Position numbers and translations under genes: made by a program | In this document: positions 57,002 through 64,000 of the stretch, in pieces | How positions within the stretch are numbered: the stretch's first letter is position 1 | Layout of the letters: each line of letters starts with the position of its first letter | NCBI RefSeq assembly: GCF_000364445.2 | Contig: NZ_CP043538.1 | Coordinates: 5,227,447-5,291,446 of the forward strand | Source of the DNA: Methylobacterium mesophilicum SR1.6/6 | Lineage (GTDB): Bacteria; Pseudomonadota; Alphaproteobacteria; Rhizobiales; Beijerinckiaceae | Direction of reading: 5' to 3' | Length of the DNA stretch: 64,000 bases | The notes under the pieces: model-generated | What the model saw: only the letters and a program-made list of their open reading frames with translations | What the model was told of the DNA's origin: nothing | The model's database searches: none

Positions 57002-57526
57002 TCAGCCCGCGAGATCCGGGTCGATGTCGCGCGGGCGCACGAACCGGTCCAGGCGCCCCCGGCCCGGGGCGACTTCCGCCCAGCGGGCGGTGTCGAAGTC
57101 GATCACCGCGTAGGCCGCGGTCGGAAACTCCAGGGCGAGGCGCGTGCGGACCTCGCGCGGCCCCTCCCCGGCCAGGCCCGCCGCAAGGTCGCCCAAGCCC
57201 GGATTGTGGCCGACCACGATCACCGTCCCGGCCGCGTCGGAGGCGTTGCGGATCACCGCCAGGATGCGTTCCGCTGGCGCCTCGTAGATCTCGGGCTGCC
57301 AGCGCGTCTCCGGATCGCCGAGCCCGGCCGCCATCGCCTCCCAGGTTTCCCGCGTGCGCTGGGCCGTCGAGACTAGGGCGAGGTCGGGGCGCAGGCCCGC
57401 CTTCGCCAGATGGGCGCCCACGGCCGGCGCGGCCCGGCGGCCGCGGGGATTGAGCGGACGGTCTCGGTCGGCGACGCCGGCCGGACGGTCCGACTTGGCG
57501 TGCCGCAACAGGATCAGCCTGCGCAT
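57002..57526 (-). CDS. SixA-like phosphohistidine phosphatase
   Basis: A 174-residue histidine phosphatase: the N-terminal RHG motif appears as LILLRHAKSDRP (nucleophile histidine at residue 8), a second Arg lies in STAQRTRETWEAM, and the second catalytic histidine is in VIVVGHNPGLGDL. SixA proteins dephosphorylate histidines, for example on HPt domains or nitrogen-PTS proteins. Start at ATG 57526, just before the family's MRRLILLRHAKS. It is convergent with the hydrolase gene, with only four bases between the stops. Confidence 0.9.
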   Translation of the reverse strand: MRRLILLRHAKSDRPAGVADRDRPLNPRGRRAAPAVGAHLAKAGLRPDLALVSTAQRTRETWEAMAAGLGDPETRWQPEIYEAPAERILAVIRNASDAAGTVIVVGHNPGLGDLAAGLAGEGPREVRTRLALEFPTAAYAVIDFDTARWAEVAPGRGRLDRFVRPRDIDPDLAG

Positions 57527-57768
57527 GACATGGACCTCTGACATGAGCCTCCGGAGCGCCATTCCCGGCGTCGTCGTGGCGTTGCGGCGCGGTGTCCACC
57601 GGAGCGGCGCCGTGCAAGCCGCGCGCCCGGTTAGCCGAAAGCGCGGCGTGCGGGAACCTCGGCTTTCCTCGGCCGGTTCGGAACCCGGGCCGCCGTGCCG
57701 GCGCGGATGGCCGGCGCGGATGAGCCCGCGCGGAAGGCGTGCCGGCCCTTGGCGAAGGAGGCTGCCCG

Positions 57769-58698
57769 ATGGACCGATCGCCCCGCGTCACCGAGATCCT
57801 GTCCTGGTACGGGGCGGACAGCCCCGGGACGCTCACCAACCTCGCCCGCATGCTGGAGCACGGGCGGCTCGGCGGCACCGGCAAGATGCTGATCCTGCCG
57901 GTGGACCAGGGCTTCGAGCACGGCCCGGCGCGCAGCTTCGGCCCCAACCCGCCGGCCTACGACCCGCACTACCATTTCGAGCTGGCCCTGGCGGCGGGCT
58001 GCAACGCCTACGCGGCGCCGCTGGGCTTCCTGGAGGCCGGCGCGCGGGACTACGCCGGGCGCATCCCGCTGATCCTCAAGCTCAACGACCACGATCTCCT
58101 GGCCGACGAGGAGGATCCCGAGCAGGCGATCACCGGATCGGTGGCGGACGCCCTGCGGCTCGGCGCCTGCGCCATCGGCTTCACGATCTATCCGGGCTCG
58201 ACCCATCGCAACGCCATGTACGGCCAGATCCGGGAGATCGCCGAGGAGGCCAAGAGCGTCGGGCTCGCCGTGGTGATCTGGTCCTACGCGCGGGGCTCGG
58301 CCCTGTCGAAGGCGGGCGAGACCGCCATCGACGTGATCGGCTACGCGGCGCAGATCGCCGCCCAGCTCGGCGCGCACATCATCAAGGTCAAGCTGCCCAC
58401 CGACCATATCGAGCAGCCGGCCGCCAGGAAGGTCTACGAGTCGACCGGAATCGCGATCGGCACCGCGGCCGAGCGCGTCCGCCACGTGGTGCAATGCGCC
58501 TTCAACGGCCGGCGCATCGTGATCTTCTCCGGCGGCGCCCATGCCGAGGAGGCCACGTTCCTCGACGAGATCCGGGCGATCCAGGCGGGCGGCGGCTTCG
58601 GCTCGATCGTCGGCCGCAACGCCTTCCAGCGCTCCCGCGCGGACGCGCTGACGCTGCTGGGACAGATCACCGACATCTACGCGGGCAAGACCGGCTGA
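57769..58698 (+). CDS. Class I fructose-bisphosphate aldolase (DhnA/FbaB type)
   Basis: A 309-residue TIM-barrel protein: MLILPVDQGFEHGPARSF, IPLILKLNDHDLL, FTIYPGSTHRNAMY, the Schiff-base lysine region HIIKVKLPTDHIEQP, and C-terminal phosphate-binding IFSGGAHAEEATFL and GFGSIVGRNAFQRS. This is the archaeal-type class I aldolase, which needs no metal. It splits or forms fructose 1,6-bisphosphate. The ATG at 57769 follows GGAGG at a good distance. It stands as a single gene here, divergent from sixA. Confidence 0.92.
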   Translation: MDRSPRVTEILSWYGADSPGTLTNLARMLEHGRLGGTGKMLILPVDQGFEHGPARSFGPNPPAYDPHYHFELALAAGCNAYAAPLGFLEAGARDYAGRIPLILKLNDHDLLADEEDPEQAITGSVADALRLGACAIGFTIYPGSTHRNAMYGQIREIAEEAKSVGLAVVIWSYARGSALSKAGETAIDVIGYAAQIAAQLGAHIIKVKLPTDHIEQPAARKVYESTGIAIGTAAERVRHVVQCAFNGRRIVIFSGGAHAEEATFLDEIRAIQAGGGFGSIVGRNAFQRSRADALTLLGQITDIYAGKTG

Positions 58699-58713
58699 CG
58701 CGGGCGGCGAGCC

Positions 58714-59565
58714 TCAGCCGCCCCGCTGCTCCCGGCGCATCATGAAGGCGAGCTTCTCGAACAGGCTGACGTCCTGCTCGTTCTTGAGGAGCGCCCCGTG
58801 CAGCGGCGGGATCAGCTTGCGGCCGTCCTGCTCGCGCAGGGTCTCCGGAGCGATGTCCTCGGAGACGAGGAGCTTCAGCCAGTCGAGCAGCTCCGAGGTC
58901 GAGGGCTTCTTCTTGAGGCCCGGGACCTCGCGCATCGCCAGGAAAGTCCGCAGGGCCTCCTCGACCAGGCGGTGCTTGATGCCCGGATAGTGCACGTCGA
59001 CGATGCGCTGCAGCGTCTCGGCATCGGGGAACTTGATGTAGTGGAAGAAGCAGCGGCGCAGGAACGCGTCCGGCAGCTCCTTCTCGTTGTTCGACGTGAT
59101 GATCACGATCGGCCGGCGCACGGCCTTCACGGTCTCGCCGGTCTCGTAGACGTGGAACTCCATCCGGTCGAGTTCGGTGAGCAGGTCGTTGGGGAACTCG
59201 ATGTCGGCCTTGTCGATCTCGTCGATGAGCAGGACCGGGCGCTCGGGCGCCGTGAACGCCTCCCAGAGCTTGCCGCGCCGGATGTAGTTGCCGATCTCCG
59301 AGACCCGCGGGTCGCCGAGCTGCGAGTCCCGCAGGCGCGAGACCGCGTCGTACTCGTAGAGCCCCTGCTGCGCCTTGGTGGTCGACTTGATGTTCCAGAC
59401 GATCAGCGGCGCGTTCAGCCCCTTGGCGATCTCCTCGGCCAGCACGGTCTTGCCGGTGCCGGGCTCGCCCTTCACCAGGAGCGGCCGCTCCAGGACCACG
59501 GCGGCGTTGACCGCCGCGGTGAGGTCGGGGGTCGCGACGTAGGTCTCGGTTCCGGAAAAGCGCAT
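58714..59565 (-). CDS. MoxR-type AAA+ ATPase
   Basis: A 283-residue AAA+ protein: Walker A GEPGTGKTVLAEEI, Walker B VLLIDEIDKAD, sensor 1 VIITSNNEKELPDAFLRRC with the arginine finger region, and a C-terminal helical domain. The MoxR family acts as a chaperone in assembling metal enzymes and is normally paired with a von Willebrand A-domain gene; none is adjacent within this window. Start at ATG 59565 (MRFSGTETY); the residues upstream, open to 59676, have no family likeness. It is convergent with the aldolase gene. Confidence 0.9.
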   Translation of the reverse strand: MRFSGTETYVATPDLTAAVNAAVVLERPLLVKGEPGTGKTVLAEEIAKGLNAPLIVWNIKSTTKAQQGLYEYDAVSRLRDSQLGDPRVSEIGNYIRRGKLWEAFTAPERPVLLIDEIDKADIEFPNDLLTELDRMEFHVYETGETVKAVRRPIVIITSNNEKELPDAFLRRCFFHYIKFPDAETLQRIVDVHYPGIKHRLVEEALRTFLAMREVPGLKKKPSTSELLDWLKLLVSEDIAPETLREQDGRKLIPPLHGALLKNEQDVSLFEKLAFMMRREQRGG

Positions 59566-59678
59566 CGCGGTCTCGGTGAGGTGGTCCTGGGGGAACGGGT
59601 AACGCGGGGCGCGGGCGTGCCGCAAGCGCCGTCCCCGTCCGGCCGTCCCGGCCGGCGCGCTCGCCGAAGGGCCCACAC

Positions 59679-59770
59679 CGTCATCACGCGCGAAGCGAAG
59701 TGAACCAGGGTAGCGGGACGTTTCGAGGCGTGGCGCCGCCCTGGATTGCTTCGCTCCGCTCGCAAGGACG
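59679..59770. repeat. Interspersed palindromic repeat, family B (copy 3)
   Basis: The left arm CGTCATCACGCGCGAAGCGA then AGTGAACCAGGGTAGCG pairs with the right arm GCCCTGGATTGCTTCGCTCC then GCTCGCAAGGACG. It lies between the moxR start and the stop of the next minus-strand gene, that is, in the moxR leader region. Confidence 0.78.
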
Positions 59771-59800
59771 GGGCGCCGGATCCTTCAGCGGGCGTGAGTC

Positions 59801-60442
59801 TCACCCCTTCTCGTGCCAGACGCAGTTCCGGGCCAGGATCTCCAGGTTCACGTCGGACTTCTGCGGCTGCGGCAGGGTCTTGCCGTCCATCGCGAGGTCG
59901 ATCTTGATCTCGACCTGCCCCTTGGCCTCGTTGGAGCGGCGGGAGAAGTAGCAGTACTGCTGGTAGGGCTGCTCGGCGCTGTCCTTGAAGTTCCAGCCGG
60001 TCACGATCTGCCCGTCGAGATAGGGCACCTGCTTGAACACCGTGAAGGTGGTGTTCACCGTCGCCTTCGAGGCCGGGGCGGCGTCGCTGCCGAGCTGGGC
60101 CTTGGTGGGCGTCGGCGTGGCGGTGGCCTTGGGCAGGCCCTCGAGCTTCAGCACGTTGTCGGTCAGCGTGACCTCGCCCTTGGTCTTGAGCGTCACGTCC
60201 GACAGCGCGGCCTGCATGGCGGCGGCGATCTTCTCGGCGGCGGTGTCGAACTGGTTGAGCGTCGCCCAGCCGTAGGCCGCCGCCCCGACGCCGATGCCGG
60301 CGAGGCACGCGAAGGCGCCGAAGCCCAGCGCCCTGAACAGGAAGGCCCGGGCGGCGACGTAGCTCGAATCCGCCCGCAGACGGGAATTCACCTGCTGGGC
60401 GAGGGCGATGTTCTCGGGCGTTCCGTTCGCGACGTAGTTCAT
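59801..60442 (-). CDS. Single-span membrane protein of unknown function (downstream partner)
   Basis: A 213-residue protein: a short cytoplasmic N-terminus (MNYVANGTPENIALAQQVNS), one membrane segment (FGAFACLAGIGVGAAAYGWA, about residues 39-60), and an exported domain with an Ala/Thr/Pro linker and two cysteines (YQQYCYFSRR and ARNCVWHEKG) that could form a disulfide. I do not recognise a family. Its start overlaps the stop of the 60439-61680 gene by four bases, so the two are coupled and probably work together. Confidence 0.75.
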   Translation of the reverse strand: MNYVANGTPENIALAQQVNSRLRADSSYVAARAFLFRALGFGAFACLAGIGVGAAAYGWATLNQFDTAAEKIAAAMQAALSDVTLKTKGEVTLTDNVLKLEGLPKATATPTPTKAQLGSDAAPASKATVNTTFTVFKQVPYLDGQIVTGWNFKDSAEQPYQQYCYFSRRSNEAKGQVEIKIDLAMDGKTLPQPQKSDVNLEILARNCVWHEKG

Positions 60443-61680
60443 GCGCCCGCTCCCGCGGCAGGCAGGGTCTGGCTCGGACCGGTCTGGCCGGGCAGCGCCT
60501 GCTGGCCCGTGGCGGGCCGGTTCATCGGGATCACCGCGCCCGAGGCGTTGGCGGCGCGCGGCAGGATCGGCTCAGGATGCGCGCGCAGGGCGTCGGCAAT
60601 CGCGTCCAGCATGTAGGGGGCGGCCTCCGGGTTCACGGCGGCGCCGAGGTCGTCCTCGTCCATGAAGGTCCGGCGGGTCGAGACCGCGCAGAGCGCCAGG
60701 ATGGTCGACGCGAAGGCGGCGCAGAGGGCCGGCAGGAACACGAAGATCCGCAGGAAGGCGTGGACCTGGCTCTCGGTCACGTCGATCGGGTCGACGCCGT
60801 AGACCATGGCGGTGAAGGAGTGCAGCTGGGAGCGGACGACCGCGTTGCGGTAGGCCTGCTCGGCATCGGCCACGCGCCGGTCGGCGGCGCCGGGATCGAG
60901 GGCGGCGCGCGCCTTGCGGGCCTCCTCCAGGTCCTTGATCATCGCGGCGCGGTCGGCCGAGGCCTTGGCGACGCCCCCCGACAGGGCGGCGACCCGCGGG
61001 TCGGCCACGCATTTCAGGTTCTGATACTTCCGGCCCTTGCTGTTGGTGCCGAACACCCGCTCGCAGCGCTGGGCCGGCAGGCCGGCGAGCTGCTGGGCGT
61101 TGTCGGCGGAACGCTTCTCGATCTGATCGAGCTCGGCCGTGTACTGGGCGACGCGCTCGTCCGCCGCCTTGATGCGGTCGCCGATCGTGGCCCGGTCGGC
61201 CTGGGCGTCCTTCAGGGCGGTCTTGGTCCGGGCCGCCTCCATCAGGCGGGGATGGAACATCATCTCGCCGAGCTGCGACACCGACTTGGTGGTCACCCCC
61301 GCGGCGAAGATGATGCCGATCACCGCGAGCCCGCGCACGAAGTAGGAGCGTTGCGTGCGCGCCAGGATGCCCAGCGGCACGCGGCACAGCTCCACCGCGG
61401 CGTAGACCAGCGGCGCCAGCAGCATGAAGTAGAAGGCGTGCCAGTCGCCGTCGCTGTAGACGCCCGCGAACAGCCACGCGCCCCAGAGCGAGGCGCCGAT
61501 CACCATGAACTCGACGAGGTACGCGATCGCCACGTAGCCCCACTTGACGCGATAGCCCCGGTCGACGTGGCGCTGGTGGCGCCAGCGGTCCGATTCGAGC
61601 TTCCACTCGCGCTGCTCGCGCTTCAGGTCGCGGTTCGGAGGGGCTGCCGGGCCGGAGAAAATCGATTTGATGGAGATCAT
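60439..61680 (-). CDS. Polytopic membrane protein with a periplasmic coiled coil, function unknown
   Basis: About 413 residues. A basic N-terminus is followed by three membrane segments (about residues 45-130). A long predicted helical region comes next (about residues 145-275, with ADRATIGDRIKAADERVAQY and ELDQIEKRSADNAQQL) that includes two cysteines (RCERVF, LKCVAD). A last membrane segment (FVFLPALCAAFASTILALCA) and a proline/glycine-rich tail complete it. The ATG at 61680 has GAGG at short spacing; an ATG at 61698 is an alternative. The layout recalls sensor or phage-related membrane proteins, but I can name no family. Confidence 0.75.
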   Translation of the reverse strand: MISIKSIFSGPAAPPNRDLKREQREWKLESDRWRHQRHVDRGYRVKWGYVAIAYLVEFMVIGASLWGAWLFAGVYSDGDWHAFYFMLLAPLVYAAVELCRVPLGILARTQRSYFVRGLAVIGIIFAAGVTTKSVSQLGEMMFHPRLMEAARTKTALKDAQADRATIGDRIKAADERVAQYTAELDQIEKRSADNAQQLAGLPAQRCERVFGTNSKGRKYQNLKCVADPRVAALSGGVAKASADRAAMIKDLEEARKARAALDPGAADRRVADAEQAYRNAVVRSQLHSFTAMVYGVDPIDVTESQVHAFLRIFVFLPALCAAFASTILALCAVSTRRTFMDEDDLGAAVNPEAAPYMLDAIADALRAHPEPILPRAANASGAVIPMNRPATGQQALPGQTGPSQTLPAAGAGA

Positions 61681-61996
61681 CGGCCTCGTCGCATCCATCG
61701 GGTCCAGTCCAGGGCTCGGCCCGCCCGAGCATAACCCTCGGTTAACTCCTGCGTGTATGCGCGCATTGTGCCGATTTTGGGCCGCATTGCACGCCTTGAC
61801 CGCCCGGGCGGCTGGGGGCGGCGGACCGGTGGCGGAAATGTGTCACCCGGCTCGTGTATCCGGCTTGTGTCAGAACGCACCTGCGCTGGGGCGATCCGGG
61901 CGCGAAACCGGTTGCCCGCGGGCCGGTGCCGACCCATGATCGCGAAGCCGTGACCGGCCTTCCCGCCCCCGCAAGACGAGGTTCGATCCGCCGCCG

Positions 61997-63844
61997 ATGC
62001 CAGAGGTCCACGCCGGCTCCTACAAGGAAGCGATCCTGTTTCTCGTCACAGCGGGCATCGTGGTGCCGCTGTTCCACCGCCTCCGGATCTCGCCGGTGCT
62101 CGGATTCATCGGCGCCGGTGCCCTGCTGGGGCCGTTCGGGCTGGGACGGCTGGCCGACACCTATCCCTCGGTCCACCTCTTCACCATCGGCAACCGCACC
62201 GAGATCTCGCACCTCGCCGAGTTCGGCGTGATCTTCCTGATGTTCATGATCGGGATCGAGCTGTCCTGGGAGCGCCTGCGGGTCCTGCGCCGACTCGTCT
62301 TCGGCCTCGGCTCCCTGCAGGTGGGCTGCTCCGCGCTGATCCTCGGGGCGATCCTCTACGGGCTCAACGTGCCGCTCACCGGCGCGGCGATCGTCGGCAT
62401 CGGTCTCGCCCTCTCGTCGACGGCCGTGGTGCTGCCGGTGCTGGCCGAGCAGCGGCGGCTCAACGCGCCCACCGGGCGGACGAGCTTCGCGGTCCTGCTG
62501 TTCCAGGATCTCGCGGTGGCGCCGGCGCTGTTCGCCATCGCGGTGCTCGGCCGCGACGACGGCGGCGACAAGGGCTGGGCGCTGGCCTTGGCGCTGGGCC
62601 AGGCCGCCGTCGCCCTGGTGCTGATCGTGGTGGCGGGGCGCCTCGCCCTGCGGCCGCTGTTCCAGCTCGTGGCGCGCACGCGCTCCACCGAGCTGTTCAT
62701 GGCGGCCTGCCTGCTGGTCATCGTCGGCACGGCGCTGACGGCGGCGGCGAGCGGCCTGTCGATGACGCTCGGTGCCTTCGTGGCCGGCCTGCTGCTCGCC
62801 GAGACCGAGTACCGCCGGGCGATCGAGGCGACGATCGACCCGTTCAAGGGCCTGCTCCTCGGCGTGTTCTTCGTCTCGGTGGGCATGAACCTCGATCCGG
62901 CCCAGCTCATGGCGACGCCGGGCGCGATCCTCGGCCTGTCCCTGGCGCTGGTGCTGATCAAAGCCGCGGTGGTGATGATGGCGGCACCCGTGATGAAGAT
63001 CCCGCAGCCCGTGGCCCTGGAGACGGCCCTGCTGCTCGGGCCGGGCGGCGAATTCGCCTACGTGCTGATCGGCGGCGCCATGGCCACCGGTCTGGTGCCG
63101 GAGGAGGTCGGCGCCGCCGCCCTCGTGGTGACCACCGTCACGATGATCATGATCCCGGCGCTGGCGGCGATCGGCCGGCGGCTCAAGCAGCGGGCTTCGG
63201 CCAGCACCCAGGCCGCCGTAAAGGCCGAGCCGGTGCCGGAGCGGGTCGAGAACCGGGTGATCGTCGCGGGCTTCGGACGCGTCGGGCGGCAGGTCGGCGA
63301 GATGCTGGAGCGGCACAAGATCCCCTACATCGCCCTCGATTCCGACGCCGCTCGGGTGGCCGAGCAGCGCCGGGCCGGCGCGCCGGTCTATTTCGGCGAC
63401 AGCGGCAACACCGAGATCCTGCGCCGCTGCGACATCGCCTCGGCCCGGGCTCTGGTGGTGACCCTCGACAACCCCCGCGCCGTCGAGGCGGCGGTGGCCG
63501 CCGCCCGCGCCGAGCGGCCGGACCTGACCATCGTGGCCCGGGCGCGCGACGCCCGCCATGCCTCGGCGCTGTACGAGCTCGGCGTCGACGACGCGGTGCC
63601 GGAAACGATCGAGGCCTCGCTTCAGCTGTCGGAGGCCGTGCTGGTCGATGTCGGGGTGCCGATGGGACTCGTCATCGCGTCGATCCACGAGCGGCGGGAC
63701 GAGTACCGGGCTCTGCTCAAGAAGCGCGAGAGCGAGGCGAAGCCGATCTTCCGCGCCCGCCGCACGGTGGGGAAGGCGCTCGGCAAGCCGGCGGCCAAGC
63801 GTGAGCCCGAGCGCCAGGGGGCTGCGGCCGGTCAGGAGGCCTGA
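61997..63844 (+). CDS. CPA2-family cation:proton antiporter with TrkA-N domain (KefB/KefC-like)
   Basis: A 615-residue protein: twelve to thirteen membrane segments with FGVIFLMFMIGIELSWERL, GIGLALSSTAVVLPVL and LLGPGGEFAYVLIGGAM (CPA2 marks) in the first ~400 residues. An NAD-binding RCK/TrkA-N domain follows (VIVAGFGRVGRQVGEMLERH, about residues 420-540), then a basic Lys/Arg/Ala-rich tail. KefB/C proteins expel potassium in exchange for protons, gated by glutathione adducts; YbaL-like members are similar, so ion and ligand remain open. Divergent from the unknown membrane protein pair across ~300 bases. Confidence 0.9.
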   Translation: MPEVHAGSYKEAILFLVTAGIVVPLFHRLRISPVLGFIGAGALLGPFGLGRLADTYPSVHLFTIGNRTEISHLAEFGVIFLMFMIGIELSWERLRVLRRLVFGLGSLQVGCSALILGAILYGLNVPLTGAAIVGIGLALSSTAVVLPVLAEQRRLNAPTGRTSFAVLLFQDLAVAPALFAIAVLGRDDGGDKGWALALALGQAAVALVLIVVAGRLALRPLFQLVARTRSTELFMAACLLVIVGTALTAAASGLSMTLGAFVAGLLLAETEYRRAIEATIDPFKGLLLGVFFVSVGMNLDPAQLMATPGAILGLSLALVLIKAAVVMMAAPVMKIPQPVALETALLLGPGGEFAYVLIGGAMATGLVPEEVGAAALVVTTVTMIMIPALAAIGRRLKQRASASTQAAVKAEPVPERVENRVIVAGFGRVGRQVGEMLERHKIPYIALDSDAARVAEQRRAGAPVYFGDSGNTEILRRCDIASARALVVTLDNPRAVEAAVAAARAERPDLTIVARARDARHASALYELGVDDAVPETIEASLQLSEAVLVDVGVPMGLVIASIHERRDEYRALLKKRESEAKPIFRARRTVGKALGKPAAKREPERQGAAAGQEA

Positions 63845-63879
63845 TCACGGCTTGCTCACGAGGCCTGGCCGGGGCCCCG

Positions 63880-64000
63880 TCAGGCTGGGACGGGATGCGC
63901 CTCGGCGATCTTCGGGCGCCGCGCCGCCCGGCTGCGCGGTGCCGGCTCGAACCCGTCGGCGAAGCTGCAGCGATAGACCAGCTCATCGGCCGGCCCCAGC
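63880..64000 (-). CDS. C-terminal end of a protein cut by the window edge
   Basis: On the minus strand an open frame enters at 64000 and stops at TGA 63882-63880, giving about 40 residues with DELVYRCSFADGFEPAPRS and a basic, then polar tail. Composition looks like real coding sequence, and it is convergent with the antiporter gene with a 35-base gap. Too little is present to name a family. Confidence 0.5.
   Translation of the reverse strand, partial: LGPADELVYRCSFADGFEPAPRSRAARRPKIAEAHPVPA

Overview
The window is very GC-rich, densely coding DNA that reads as chromosome of an alphaproteobacterium, most likely Methylobacterium or a close relative. The evidence is the EcfG/NepR general stress response genes, a Kdo hydroxylase, an OlsB-like acyltransferase, a RlmN and BolA/Grx4 of alphaproteobacterial type, a ROSE-type RNA thermometer before a small heat shock gene, and several interspersed palindromic repeat families typical of Rhizobiales. 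The genus is an inference from gene content; no rRNA or tRNA gene was seen.

Layout. 1-1976 is the 5' part of a large ABC exporter (minus strand), cut by the window edge. 2398-13764 is one tightly overlapped operon for alternative complex III (ActA, ActB, an ActC-ActD fusion, ActE, ActF), a small cox-linked membrane protein, and an A2-type caa3 cytochrome c oxidase (subunits II, I, III, IV). Three genes of this operon (actB, actCD, coxB) each carry a single-base frameshift, so as written the branch could not be made intact. 13843-16514 holds a class II glutamine amidotransferase and a stress-response locus: an EcfG sigma factor whose N-terminus looks like a fused NepR anti-sigma factor, a DUF1236 secreted protein, and a second short NepR-like protein. 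16519-18741 carries mscL and the phosphatidylethanolamine genes pssA and psd. A gene-free stretch follows (18742-19553).

19554-27135 contains a beta-hydroxyacid dehydrogenase, a HigBA-like toxin-antitoxin pair, an Atm1-type exporter, a DUF1127 gene divergent from a MocR regulator across a perfect palindrome, a LysM protein and a LOG-family protein. 27152-34784 is a complete four-carbon acid sugar (D-erythronate/L-threonate) catabolic cluster: otnC, a LacI regulator, an MFS transporter with a perfect LacI-type operator upstream, ltnD, otnI, otnK and denD. Together these would import tetronates and convert them to dihydroxyacetone phosphate. 34789-35468 is a VapBC pair with a perfect inverted-repeat operator that lies between it and recQ.

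37440-46389 carries a membrane alpha/beta-hydrolase-like gene with no standard start codon, purL, bolA and grxD split by an unusual DnaB-N/DUF29 fusion, a methyltransferase, rlmN and an MscS-type channel. 46681-64000 has a giant alpha-2-macroglobulin homologue, a monooxygenase-fold protein, Kdo hydroxylase, an HTH protein, an OlsB-like acyltransferase, hsp20 with a ROSE-like leader, a lysophospholipase-like hydrolase, SixA, a class I fructose-bisphosphate aldolase, a MoxR ATPase, a two-gene unit of unknown membrane proteins, a KefB/C-type antiporter and the 3' end of one more gene.

The best candidates for undescribed biology are the NepR-EcfG fusion with a nearby second NepR-like gene, the DnaB-N/DUF29 chimera, and the palindrome-controlled MocR/DUF1127 pair. 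The frameshift cluster in the respiratory operon needs a check against raw reads before it is read as biology.
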